64,000 bases of DNA from Poriferisodalis sp963663635 (GTDB taxonomy: Bacteria; Actinomycetota; Acidimicrobiia; Acidimicrobiales; Poriferisodalaceae), in assembly GCA_963663635.2 (NCBI GenBank), contig CAXXMY010000012.1, positions 24,703 through 88,702 on the forward strand, written 5' to 3'. The translations under genes and the position numbers were made by a program. Shown here piece by piece: positions 45,264 through 55,217 of this stretch (position 1 is its first letter; every line of letters begins with the position of its first letter). Below the pieces are notes generated by a model that did not search any database, was not told the origin of the DNA, and saw only the letters and a program-made list of their open reading frames with translations.

Positions 45264-47843
45264 TCAGGGGCGGCGCAGCACCACGCCCATTTGACGCCTG
45301 CCGGTGTTGCCGGCAAGGTCGGTTGCCGCGCCCGGTCGGATCTCGCCGATCGAAGTGGTGTCGGGAAGATTGTCGAGATCCGACGACTGAACCCGGGCAA
45401 CCAGCGTGCCCGTGCGAACGCCCGGCGTCGTGTCGTCACAGGCGGCACCGTCCGCAACGATCGAGGTTGTCTCGCTGGCGTCGGCCACGAAGGTGACATC
45501 GCTGTCGCCGTACGCGAACCCGTCGAGCGCAAAGTCGACTTCGGAGTCGCCGTCGACGTCGATCTCGATCTGGCGTGGCTTGACCGGCTTGTCCGGTGCA
45601 TTGCAGCCTTGCACTGGTTCGCTCCAATAGAGCGTCAGATCGACCGTGCTGGCACCGTCGCTCAAGGCCACGCGACCGCCAGTATCGATGGGAGTGCTTC
45701 CGCCTTGGCCGCTGAGGACCTCGGCGCTGAACAACGCCCGGAACGCCCGATCCAGATTCATGTCGTCGGCCAGATTGTTGATGCTGGCCGCAGCCACAAC
45801 CTGCACGGTGATGCGGCGGTTCGAGATGGACAGGTCGATGTTCGACAGCTGCCCGGTGCTCCAGCTTGCCGGGCGCACGTTTCGCACATCCACGTCGATG
45901 TGCCAACGGTTGCCGACCGCTCCGTCCGCAGACGAGCCAGCGTTCACGCTGATCTTCAACGCCTGGCGGCTGACGTCATCGACGTCGGCGGCGTTCAGCG
46001 TGACCGATGCCTGGCTGCTTGCTCTCGGCTCCGTCACGGTGATGCTGGCCACTCGTGGCGGTGTATCGTCCCGCTCCACGGTGCGGCTGATGGCTCGGTT
46101 CTCATTGCCAGCCAGATCGAAGACTTCCCGACTCGCGATCATGACCCGATCACCATCGCGCAGCTCCGAACCGAACTGGCTCGGAACGGTGACCGAGAAC
46201 ATCGTCGTGCCATCCAGGATGGACGCAAACTCGTTGATGTCGGGGTTGCCGCTGCGCCTGAACACGAGCTCCACATCGGCTGCCTGCAGCGGCTCGCCGC
46301 TCTCGATCCACACGACGTTGCTGCCTTCGGACGCGTTCATGACGAGGACCGGGCGGATGTCGTCGTCGTCGATGAAGAACTCCTCGCGCGGAACTCGGCG
46401 CCGATCGTTCGGCGACGCGATCTCGTCGGCAACCACACCGATGCGGTCACGGGCTCGGAACGGTGAAGCGCAGCCCGTCGGCACCGATGCACCAGATTGC
46501 GTCGAGGCCCCCTCGAGTGTCACGACGACACGCGTCGTGGTGTCGGCACTTCCCGCATCCACGGTTGCCGATCCCGTCAGGAACGGGGTATTGCCGTTCA
46601 GATAGTTCACGAGCTGCTCGGCGTCGGCGGTGACGACCGGCTCGGTGAACACCGCCGTGAAGTGGCAGCCTCCCTCGACGGCGTGCAAACGGGCACGCAG
46701 GTCTGGCAGGCGAGCGGCATCGACTGCGTTGTCGACTGCGCTCTGGGTCACAGCGGCCGGGCCACCAAACACGGTAAGGCGCACTTGGCCGTCGAGGTTG
46801 CCGGTGATGTAGTTCTCGGACGCCAGGAAATTCTCGACGGGCACGGGCACCTCGTCGAGGTCGGTCAGCAGCAGGGGCGCGCAGAGCTCGCCCAGCAGCG
46901 GGCCGCTCGCGATTGCATCGGGCGAGCGCCAGGCGTACGCCATCCCGAGCTCGGTGCCGTCGAAGCAGCCGTCGGGCTGGTCGTCGCCGAGCAGCGCCTC
47001 TGCAACCTCAAGCGCGGTTTCGTAGCGATCGGCTCCCGCCCAGCGAGTCACCTCAATGCCGAGCCGTTCGACCTCCTGCTGCACCGCGGTGCTGACCGCA
47101 ACGGTGCCGCCGAGGATGATGACGTGCTCTGTGCGGCTGGAAATCAGGAACGACCTGACCACGGGGGGCAGCTCGGCGCTGTCGGTCAGCAGGATCGGGT
47201 GCTCGCCTCGATACGCGAGCGGTCCGACGGCCAGCGCGTCGGCGAAGGTCTCCCCGGTCGCCAGCAGAGCGGTGCGGCCATACGAGCTGTAGTCGCCGGG
47301 AACGCCCGTCCTGGGCCCTACCTCTTCGGCGACAGCCACTGCCGTCGAGTAAGCGTCGTCGCCGGCGATGCGGACGGTCCTGGTACCACTGATCGCGTCG
47401 ATTGCGCGCTCCACAGAGGGCGTCACGATCGTGTCGCCGCCAAGTATGTACACGGTCGAGACCTCGTAGCGGGTCAGGAATGTCGTGACGGCTTCGGGAA
47501 TCGAGTTGGGCCGGGTCAGCAACAGGGGTGCGTCATACCGGCGTGACAGGGCCGGCGCGGGCAGGGCATAGGCAAAGTCGTTGTTATCGCCGGAGGTCAA
47601 GATGACGGAGTCGATGCCGATCCGGCCCGAGTAGATCTCGATCTGGTCGACGTAAGCCTCTGCTATCTCGGCTGCGGTCTCGAACCGGGTATTGCCCTCG
47701 AGGCGGCGCGTCTCGACGCGGGCCGCTGCGCCCTGTGCAGGGTCGTTTGCCGTCACGAGCACGCTGGCGGCCACGGCGGCGGCCACCAGGACCCGCCCCA
47801 GGCGCATGCGCCGCCGAGACGCGAGCAATCGAGACACGTTCAT
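45264..47843 (-). CDS. Secreted CWB2 protein with unnamed C-terminal domain
   Basis: The start is the ATG at 47843 with GAGGAG six bases upstream. The 859-aa protein has a signal peptide (RMRLGRVLVAAAVAASVLVTA), then CWB2 repeats (LEGNTRFETAAEIA, IAGDDAYSTAVAVA, WAGADRYETALEVA). It is the closest paralog of the gene at 42559 in the same order of parts: FTEPVVTADAEQLVNYL, a beta-rich middle, then the unnamed module (45613-45945; SSADGAVGNRWHIDV to ASTVDLTLYWSEPV) and a Ca-loop-like DVDGDSEVDFALDG. Tandem duplication with divergence is the simplest origin. Confidence 0.88.
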   Translation of the reverse strand: MNVSRLLASRRRMRLGRVLVAAAVAASVLVTANDPAQGAAARVETRRLEGNTRFETAAEIAEAYVDQIEIYSGRIGIDSVILTSGDNNDFAYALPAPALSRRYDAPLLLTRPNSIPEAVTTFLTRYEVSTVYILGGDTIVTPSVERAIDAISGTRTVRIAGDDAYSTAVAVAEEVGPRTGVPGDYSSYGRTALLATGETFADALAVGPLAYRGEHPILLTDSAELPPVVRSFLISSRTEHVIILGGTVAVSTAVQQEVERLGIEVTRWAGADRYETALEVAEALLGDDQPDGCFDGTELGMAYAWRSPDAIASGPLLGELCAPLLLTDLDEVPVPVENFLASENYITGNLDGQVRLTVFGGPAAVTQSAVDNAVDAARLPDLRARLHAVEGGCHFTAVFTEPVVTADAEQLVNYLNGNTPFLTGSATVDAGSADTTTRVVVTLEGASTQSGASVPTGCASPFRARDRIGVVADEIASPNDRRRVPREEFFIDDDDIRPVLVMNASEGSNVVWIESGEPLQAADVELVFRRSGNPDINEFASILDGTTMFSVTVPSQFGSELRDGDRVMIASREVFDLAGNENRAISRTVERDDTPPRVASITVTEPRASSQASVTLNAADVDDVSRQALKISVNAGSSADGAVGNRWHIDVDVRNVRPASWSTGQLSNIDLSISNRRITVQVVAAASINNLADDMNLDRAFRALFSAEVLSGQGGSTPIDTGGRVALSDGASTVDLTLYWSEPVQGCNAPDKPVKPRQIEIDVDGDSEVDFALDGFAYGDSDVTFVADASETTSIVADGAACDDTTPGVRTGTLVARVQSSDLDNLPDTTSIGEIRPGAATDLAGNTGRRQMGVVLRRP

Positions 47844-48045
47844 CGACGACTCCTCAGAGCAGTGAAGGGGATACGGCCGCCACGGGATCCGAAAGTCAAG
47901 GTACCGCGCTCTGGCGCTCGGTCCGCGGCACCTTGGCGGCCCCGAAATCCCGAACATTCGGCGGTTCATGGGCTGATCGGGGGAATCTGCTGCTGCGGAG
48001 GGCAGCGGGCGCGAGGCAGAGGGCAGCGGGCGGGAACCGGCGCGG

Positions 48046-51000
48046 TCAGTCGTTGCGGGTGATGGACACGGTGTGGGTGTCGCCGTCATCGGCCGTGACG
48101 GTGATGGTGTAGCCGCTGACCGTCACCGACTCGCCCAGTGTCAGCACCGGGAAGTCGTCGACCTCGCCGTTGCCGCTGTCGCCGGGGACGCGCAGCGGCA
48201 ACCGGCCGGTGCGCAGCAGGCTGTCGACGGTGTACACGAGCACGCCTTCGGTGATGAGCCTCGGGAACGTGGTGCTGGCGCCCGTGTCGGAGGCTTGGAA
48301 GAACCTGCCGGCGTCGTAACCCAGCTTGCGGCGGCTCTCGATCACGATCATCTCGTGAGGGCTGAGCGGCACGGCCGCCATCGCAGTGTTATCGCCTGGT
48401 TCAGCCACCGGCGACAGCGTCACCGTGGCGTCTGCTTCGTTGACGCAGCTGACCTGCGAGTCGCTCAGCCAACCCAGCTGCCAGCGGCTCCACGCCAGCA
48501 TTTCTTCGGTGCGCAGGTGCAACCGGGAGGCCGTCGAGACGAATCCGTCGGGGTACTCCCAGTCGTGAGCCAGTCGGGGATCATCCTCATCGGCAAGGAA
48601 ATACGCCCACATGTTCATGCGGCCCCACTCCGATGCGACCCATTTCTGGCCGCTGGGGGCTTCGGGTCGGGAATGCGCGTCGTTGTAGGGATACAAGTCA
48701 GCCAGACCGAGGTTGTGCCCGAGCTCATGCGTAGCAACCGAGCCCCATGTGTAGGGCTCGCGCTCGCCGCCCAGATAGACGCTGTTGATGAGCGTTGCTC
48801 GCCATGCGCTGCCCGCAGCGCTGATTGACGGGTAGGCGAATCCGCCCCCGCCGAAGTGACTACTGGGCAGCACAACCATGACGGTGTGGATTTCGGAGAA
48901 TTCGAAGTCGGGCTCGGCCAGGTTGATCGCGTGGCTGATGGCAGCCGTGTTCACAGCTTGGTTGTTGAGCGCATTCGTGCTGACGAAGCTTCCGAATTCC
49001 TGTTCGGATCGGAGCCATGCATCGTGGGGCACCATCTCGACGTCGAGATGGCCGTAGCTGACGGACTCCAAGTAGTCCTCGACGTAGGGAAGGCCCTGTT
49101 CGGCCTCGTCTTCGGTGGTGTGGGTCGCTTCGGCGTCAGGGAAGTCCATGAAGAGCACGGCCACCCGCAGAGTTTCGGTCGAAGGTGCGGCCCAGCGTGG
49201 CAGCGGGAAACCGGCCGTGACGTCCGATACACCTTGGGGTCGGCACTCTGAGACTGGGTCGAGGACCCGCTCGCCGCTTGCGCCCGCGACGAACACCCGG
49301 TGGCTGCTGTCACCACCGATGGTGTGGAAAGCGAGCAGCTGACCGTCCGGTGACCAGCGAGGCGCCCGCAGGTGCCCTTCGAATTCGAAGACGATTTCTT
49401 CGTTCAGGCCGCTGACGTCGGAGATTGCGACTTGGGAGTCCAAGCCACCACCACGGACGAAGGCGAACCGCTTGCCGTCGGGTGACCACGACAGCCCGCC
49501 GATGGCCGACACATCCGAGATGGCTCGCCGCGGATCGCTGCCGTCCGCGTTCGCTGTGACGATGACTCCGTCCGATATGAACGCCAGGCGGGTGCCGTCG
49601 GGCGACCTAGCAGGCGAGAAGTCCCACGAGCCACCGGCCGTCAAGGCCTTCTCCTGTTTGCCATCGCGGTTCATCCTGGCGATGAATCTGTCTCCGTCCG
49701 TGTGGCGACTGAAGGTGATCGTCTCGCCGTCAGGCGACCAGCTCGGCGCCTCGTCACGAACATCGTTGTGGGTCAGTTTCTCGCGGCCGGTGCCATCGGC
49801 GTTGACGATCCAGATATGTGCGAGCCACGTGCCGTTGTCGTCGTATCCACTGACGTAGACGAACTGGGTGCCATCGGGCGACCACGCTGCCGAGGTGAGG
49901 TAGCCGCCGCTGTCCCGGACGATTCGCTCGGCGTTCGATCCGTTATTGTTCGCGACCCACACAGCGCCGTCCTGGGTGTAGACGATCTTGCTGCAATCAG
50001 GCGACCACGCCGGGTCTTCGGCGTTTCGTGACGACACCAGTTGACGGGGCTCATCGGTGATCGAGCCGCCGCAGGTGCCAGCGGGCAGGACGCCGGACTC
50101 GGTGTCGGCGCTGTCGTCGTCTTCGGCGGCCTCGGTGTCGTCCTCGGCTTCTTCGTCTTCGGCGGGGTCCTCGCCGCTGAGGTAGGCGTCGATGGCGGAT
50201 TGCGACACGGCCGCGTCGCCGCCGAAGACACGCAGGTCCATGGTGGCGTTCGCTTCACGGGCGGTGTCGAGGAACGCCGCTGTGTCCGCGGGAATCTGGG
50301 CCGGGTCGGCGAGCACGAGCGGAGCGCACAGGCGGGCCAGCAGCGGCGCTGCGCTGAACGAATCGAACGGCACACGGGCTCGGGCCACGCCGATGGTGCC
50401 GGTGGTGAAGCACGTCTGAGAGGCAGCGTCGCTGTAGCGGTCGGTGACCAGCTCGGCGGCCTTGACCGCAGTGTCGTAGCGAGTGGCACCCGCGAGGCGG
50501 GTCACAGTTAGTCCGAGATCGGTGATCGAGGTCTCGACAGCTTCGCTGAGCGCAGCGGTGCCGCCCATCAGCACCACATGCTCAATGCTGTTCGTGGCCA
50601 GGTAGTCGGCGACCTCTGCGTGCAGCTCGCCGGGAGGGGTCAGCAGCACGGGATGACCGCCACGGGCGGCGAAAGGCCCGGCCACCAGCGCATCGGCGAA
50701 CACCTCGCCGTTGGCCACGACGACAGTGCGGCCCAACCCTGGCATCACGCCCGGCGTGACCCGTCCGGCAGCCGCCACCCCGGTGCTGTAGCGGCCGTCA
50801 CCCGCGACGCGCTCCGCCGAAACGCCCGCTTCTTCGAGCGCTTCGAGCACAGCTGCGCTCACACCACGGCCCGGTCCATGAGCACCACCGCTCGCACCAG
50901 GCCCGACCACCAGCGCGTTGGCCACGCCCACCCGTTGCAAGAACGTCAAAGCGTCAGCACGCAGCTCGCCCGGCGAGGTCATCAGCACTGGCGCACCCAA

Positions 51001-51264
51001 CGCCCCCGCTGCTGGGGCGGCAACAACCGCGTCAGTCCAGCGCTCCCCCGACACCAGCACCACCCACTCCAGCGAACCGCCGGCTTCTGCCGCCACTGCC
51101 TCAGCGATCAGCAGCGACGTGGCGTAGCGATCCGCCCCGCCATAACGGGTGACGGGCACATCCGAGCCGTCGGTCTGCGCCGCGCCAGCAGGGCTGGCCG
51201 GAAACACCAGCACGCCGCCGAGTCCCACGGCCACCGACAACACGAGAGCCATCGAGCGTCGCAC
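48046..51264 (-). CDS. Secreted CWB2 / TolB-like propeller / M6-like metalloprotease
   Basis: The product is about 1072 aa from the GTG at 51264, or 4 residues shorter from the ATG at 51252. It starts with a signal peptide (RRSMALVLSVAVGLGGVLVF). Three CWB2 repeats begin YGGADRYATSLLIA. A propeller has six or so WSPDGxxxxF repeats (about residues 390-690). The C-terminal peptidase has VATHELGHNLGLADLYPY, i.e. HExxH plus GLxDxY of the M6 (immune inhibitor A) type, then VLVYTVD and TLGESVTV strands. It probably cleaves extracellular proteins while held on the wall. All three catalytic zinc ligands seem present. Confidence 0.88.
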   Translation of the reverse strand: MRRSMALVLSVAVGLGGVLVFPASPAGAAQTDGSDVPVTRYGGADRYATSLLIAEAVAAEAGGSLEWVVLVSGERWTDAVVAAPAAGALGAPVLMTSPGELRADALTFLQRVGVANALVVGPGASGGAHGPGRGVSAAVLEALEEAGVSAERVAGDGRYSTGVAAAGRVTPGVMPGLGRTVVVANGEVFADALVAGPFAARGGHPVLLTPPGELHAEVADYLATNSIEHVVLMGGTAALSEAVETSITDLGLTVTRLAGATRYDTAVKAAELVTDRYSDAASQTCFTTGTIGVARARVPFDSFSAAPLLARLCAPLVLADPAQIPADTAAFLDTAREANATMDLRVFGGDAAVSQSAIDAYLSGEDPAEDEEAEDDTEAAEDDDSADTESGVLPAGTCGGSITDEPRQLVSSRNAEDPAWSPDCSKIVYTQDGAVWVANNNGSNAERIVRDSGGYLTSAAWSPDGTQFVYVSGYDDNGTWLAHIWIVNADGTGREKLTHNDVRDEAPSWSPDGETITFSRHTDGDRFIARMNRDGKQEKALTAGGSWDFSPARSPDGTRLAFISDGVIVTANADGSDPRRAISDVSAIGGLSWSPDGKRFAFVRGGGLDSQVAISDVSGLNEEIVFEFEGHLRAPRWSPDGQLLAFHTIGGDSSHRVFVAGASGERVLDPVSECRPQGVSDVTAGFPLPRWAAPSTETLRVAVLFMDFPDAEATHTTEDEAEQGLPYVEDYLESVSYGHLDVEMVPHDAWLRSEQEFGSFVSTNALNNQAVNTAAISHAINLAEPDFEFSEIHTVMVVLPSSHFGGGGFAYPSISAAGSAWRATLINSVYLGGEREPYTWGSVATHELGHNLGLADLYPYNDAHSRPEAPSGQKWVASEWGRMNMWAYFLADEDDPRLAHDWEYPDGFVSTASRLHLRTEEMLAWSRWQLGWLSDSQVSCVNEADATVTLSPVAEPGDNTAMAAVPLSPHEMIVIESRRKLGYDAGRFFQASDTGASTTFPRLITEGVLVYTVDSLLRTGRLPLRVPGDSGNGEVDDFPVLTLGESVTVSGYTITVTADDGDTHTVSITRND

Positions 51265-51371
51265 TCTCCGGAACCTACTTCTGCGCTCGGATCTCAGTGC
51301 CACGCTGTATCGAGCCGCGACGCAGTGGTGAGAATGACGATCGGCCGGCCGGCCGATCGCAGCGTGCGGGA

Positions 51372-51576
51372 CTACTCGCCGAGCGTGCCGGCAAGCAGCG
51401 CTGCAACATCGTCGGCAGGCACCAGCAGGCTGAGGCTGCCGATGACGCTTCCGCTGTCGCCAAGCTGGGCCAGGCTCAAGGCGGTGGCGACCCCGACGAG
51501 CTGCCGGCTGTCGTCGAACACCACGTGGTTGCTTGTCACGATCTGCACGCCGTTGCCGACAGCGAAGCCTGGCAAG
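51372..51576 (-). pseudogene. Relic of a CWB2-linked trypsin-like protease gene
   Basis: The 67 residues (FAVGNGVQIVTSNHVVFD joined to DSRQLVGVATALSLAQL) are the His-box and the post-Ser region of the protease at 58211-59947. The stretch between, with catalytic Asp and Ser, has been removed between two copies of GTCGAACAC. DNA at 51387-51521 is identical to 58226-58360. The 5' end is cut by the IS30 element at 51577. Confidence 0.85.
51387..51521. repeat. 135-bp identical direct repeat, left copy
   Basis: It is base-for-base the same as 58226-58360 and in the same orientation. Zero differences, including at third codon positions, point to a recent duplication or gene conversion. Confidence 0.9.
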
Positions 51577-52635
51577 CTCTATCGGTGGTTGCAAGTGAGT
51601 TGAGTGTAGATGTCGTGTGCTGATGCCCAGTTGTGGAGTCGGCGGGGCATCATGTTGAGGTTGTCCTCGATGACCGAGAGCCGCAGCTGCGCGATGTCGA
51701 GGCTGGTGCCTTTGGGGAGCCATCGGCGCAGCAGCGCGTTGGTGTGCTCGTTGGTGGGCCGTTGCCACGGCGAGCGCGGCTCGCAGAAGAACACTTCGAT
51801 GCCGAGCGCGGCTTCGATGTCGGCCCAGCGGGCCATCTCGCGGCCTTGGTCCCAGGTGAGGGTGCGCACGAGCGCGGCGGGCTGGCGAGCGAGCGTCGCG
51901 GTGACCGCGGCGGCGGCCTGCGGCGCGCTGTAGCCGTGGGGCAGCGCGGCGGTCAAGCAGTAGCGGCTGGTGCGCTCGGCGAGCGTGACCGCGGCGGTGC
52001 GGTTCGCTTTGCCGACGATGAGGTCGCGTTCCCAGTGGCCTGGCTGCGTGCGGTCCTCGACGTCGGCGGGCCGGTCGGCCATCGGCCTGTATTCCCCTAG
52101 CGGGCTGGGCTTCGCGGCGCTGCGGGCGCGGTGGCGGCGACGCCGGGCGCCGGGCGCCGCGGCAGCTTCGCCCAGGTGCCGGCGGGCAGGCCGCTGCGCG
52201 CGTCGTTCGCGTAGCACGCCCGGTAGATGGTCTGCGCGCACACGCTCATGCCCGCCTCGCGCAGGTCCGCCGCCGCGGCGTGCGGTGACCAGCGCAGCTT
52301 CAAGCGCTCATTGACCGCAGCGGCCAGCACCGGATCGGCTCCGCCGGCTTGGAGGCCCGAACGCGTCGCGCCCTCGCGCATGCCGCCGCGTGCGCCGAGC
52401 GGGCGTCATAGCCCGCCCGCCCGGCGCAGCGGGCCAGCTCGCGATGCACCGTGGACCGATCACGGCCCAGCCGCTGCGCTGCGTCCGCGACGCTCGCGGC
52501 CCGCCCCGAGCGACGACTCGATCGAACACCCGCTCATCCAAACTCAGCCTCGCTGCCATACTGGACACCTCCATCGGTCGGTTGCATGTGTTGGCAACGG
52601 TCATCATGACCGTTCACTTGCAACCACCGATGGAG
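51577..52635 (-). mobile_element. IS30-family element (second, degenerate), no target duplication
   Basis: The ends carry inverted repeats: left CTCTATCGGTGGTTGCAAGT, right CTCCATCGGTGGTTGCAAGT on the other strand. The flanks are a 5'-cut protease relic on the minus strand and a 5'-cut CWB2 gene on the plus strand. They do not share a 2-3 bp duplication, so the present junction probably arose by deletion or recombination after insertion. Confidence 0.75.
51603..52565 (-). pseudogene. IS30-family transposase, frameshifted
   Basis: Parts in three frames are collinear. MAARLSLDERVFDRVV with a helix-turn-helix starts near 52560. LRWSPHAAAADLREAGMSVCAQTIYRACY follows in the next frame. The catalytic part contains GHWERDLIVG, LTWDQGREM and PWQRPTNEHTNALLRRW. 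At least two frameshifts occur (about 52380 and 52130). It is not closely related to the intact IS30 transposase at 425-1825. Confidence 0.8.
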
Positions 52636-54855
52636 TTCGCCGTCCGTCACACGGGAGCGGACCTGTACGCCATGTCGACGGGTGCGGCTGGGTACTTGGT
52701 GGAGTCAGTCGGCGGGTCGTCACCGACTGTCGTTCTGGTGTCGGACACCAGCTGGCAACAGATCGCGGCGGCAGCCTCGCTGGCAGGCCGCCTCGATGCA
52801 CCGGTGCTGGTCGTGCCTGCGGACGGGCTGCGTTTGGAGGCGTTGTCGTTGTTGGAATCAGCGCAGGTCGAGCGGGCCATGATCATCGGCGACCGGGGCG
52901 GGACACTGCAAGCTGCGCTGCCCGAGCTCGACGCCATGGGCATTGACGTCGAGCTGATCGCAGCAGAAGACGTTTACGCGACCGCGTCGGCTGTCGCCGA
53001 CATCGCCGCAGCCGACCGCGGCTCGGCAGGGCTCCATCGCACAGCCATCGTCATAGGTGGCGCTGACCCTGCTGACGCTGCGGTGGCAGTGTCGTTGGCA
53101 GCCGCCAACGATGTTCCGTTGCTCATTACCCCGGCTGAGGATCTGCATCCGAGCACGGCCGCGTTCATCGCCGACAACGAACTCGACCGAGTCCTGCTCG
53201 TCGGATCGACGAGCGAGTTCTCCTCGGCTGTTTCAGCGGCAATCGAGGCTGCGGGTGCCCGCATCGTCCGATTGAGAGGCGAGACGGCACACGAACTCGC
53301 ACTGGCCGTTGGAGATCACTTCGAGGAGATACGGGGCGACGAACCCCAGTGCACCTCAGGTCCGACGCGATTCGCCTTCGCGTCGCCTGATGACCCCCTC
53401 AAAGCACTCGTTGCAGCGCCCCTGCTCGCACAGCTGTGCGCACCGCTGTCCTACGCCGACACCGACCGGCTGCCCCCGCAAATCCGCAACGGCATCTATC
53501 TCGCACGGCACAGCCAACGCGGCGCACAGGTGCACGTCTTCGCGGACGCCGAACAGATCCCTGACAGCACGCTCGACATCGTTCTGCCGCCGATACGGCT
53601 CGCGTTTCCCGTCACCGACCCCACACAGCCGGGAAACAACAACACGATGGCCGTCGTGGACGAGCAGCGACGCGTCACGCTCTACCTGCAAGGTGAAGGC
53701 TTCAGCAACATCGACTGGCTCGCTTGGTCACCTAGCGCGCCTCGCCTCGCATTCGCTGCCTCCCGAGACGGCGTAAACGGACTGTTCCTGCTGGAATACA
53801 CCCACGCTTCTCGACGGCTGACCCCTGCGGACCAGACGCTGTGGCTGTCCACCTGGGTCCCCGCGGCATGGTCACCCACCGGATCACACATCGCCATGTC
53901 CGCATATGACGATCCCGACGGCGAATATCACGACAGAGACGCCGATCTGTACGCAATCGGCGTCGATTCTGGCGAATTCACCGTGCTCGCAGCGAGCGAG
54001 GAACACGACCAATTCATGCAGTGGAACCCAGAAGGCAGCCGCGTCCTCTTCCTGCGGCATGACCAATTCGGCCTTCCCTTGGGGTGGATGCCAGACCGTG
54101 ACCACGCCTTTCTTGCCGACATAGGGGACAGCACCGTGACCGCTTTGGATCTTGACGGTCAAGCGCTGTGGCACGCGCAGTGGTCGCCAAACAGCAGCCT
54201 CATCGCGATGGCACTCGTCGACGACGATGTGTCGCATGGCGGAGGCCTCTCCACTCCGCGAATCCAGCTCGTGGCCATTGATCGAATGCCGCTTGTTTCA
54301 GCCGATGACCATCTCACCGACGGGTACGTTCTCGGCTGGTCCGCTGATGGAACCCTGCTCGCTATTTCAGAGGTCCTGTCAGACGGCGTCAACTTCCAGA
54401 GTCGCTTCGCGACCGTGGATGTCGCCAGCCGACAGCTCGCCGACCTGATCGCCGACCCTCACATCGATTCATCAGGCGAGCATCTCCGATTCTGGTCGTG
54501 GTCGCCTCACGACAATGCCGTGCTCTTCGACCGCTACAACAGCGAAACCCACGACACCGAATCACTGCTGCTCATCGACATCAATCAGCAATCACATGTG
54601 CAACTGCCCGACCCCGTAGCCCAGGCGGAATACCGACCGTTCGGATTCTCTGCGGACGGGACAGAGATCGGCAGCGTGGTCTACGCAGACGTCTGGCTCA
54701 TCGTGGCGACCGACGCACGCGACGACGGGTCAGAACGCCTGCTGCTCGACGTGACCGAATACCGGGGACTGCGCACCGAACAGTGGGCGGACGTTCGCTT
54801 CCGCTGGGACGAACACGGGCTGTCGGGCACCATCGAGTGGTACGCCGACTTCTGA
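52630..54855 (+). pseudogene. CWB2 / TolB-like propeller protein, 5' end lost at the IS30 junction
   Basis: The frame runs in from the IS30 end; an ATG at 52630 inside the inverted repeat gives MEFAVRHTGADLYAMS. The start lacks any signal peptide. CWB2 repeats are recognisable (GADLYAMSTGAAGYL, IAAEDVYATASAVA, VIVIGGADPADAAV, VLLVGSTSEF), then a propeller with LAWSPSAPRLAF, AAWSPTGSHIAM and AQWSPNSSLIAM. It has no HExxH peptidase, unlike its sisters. Without the signal peptide it cannot reach the wall; expression is doubtful. About 739 codons remain open, so the truncation is probably recent. Confidence 0.75.
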
Positions 54856-54968
54856 ACAGGTCGGTAGCGAATGGTGGCTCGTCGAGTTCAGCCTCGACCC
54901 CCTCCCAGGCGACACCGCACACTCGGCAAAGAAGTGCTCCGTCCTGTCCTTACAAGCGCGTCAGCGTA

Positions 54969-54988
54969 TGCATCATTGCATCATGATG
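54969..54988. promoter_or_regulatory. Repeat and palindrome upstream of vapB, candidate operator
   Basis: TGCATCAT is repeated head to tail, and the second copy runs into CATCATGATG, a perfect 10-bp palindrome. It ends 13 bp before the antitoxin ATG. The AT-rich bases after it (TTATTGTGTTT) may be part of a promoter. Confidence 0.4.
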
Positions 54989-55001
54989 TTATTGTGTTTC
55001 T

Positions 55002-55217
55002 ATGAGAACGACCATCGATCTCCCGGCTGACCTCCATGCCGTCGCCCGCGAGATGGCACACCAGCAACGCAAATCGCTGAGCCAGGTCGTCGCCGAACTG
55101 GTCCGGCTCGGACTGGGTCCCGTCGGGAGCGTGACGGTGCCCGTGTCCGGGCTGCCCACCATCCGGGTCGGCCGCCCGATCACGGCCGAGGACGTCCGGT
55201 CGATGGAGGACGAGTGA
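55002..55217 (+). CDS. vapB: Ribbon-helix-helix antitoxin (VapB)
   Basis: The 71-aa protein begins MRTTIDLPADLHAVAREMA, a beta strand then helix of the ribbon-helix-helix type, with SLSQVVAELVRLGL as the second helix. The tail (LPTIRVGRPITAEDVRSMEDE) is the usual VapB toxin-binding segment. It overlaps the toxin gene by 4 bp (GTGA), so the two are translated together. Promoter and operator probably lie in the 145 bp upstream. Confidence 0.88.
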   Translation: MRTTIDLPADLHAVAREMAHQQRKSLSQVVAELVRLGLGPVGSVTVPVSGLPTIRVGRPITAEDVRSMEDE

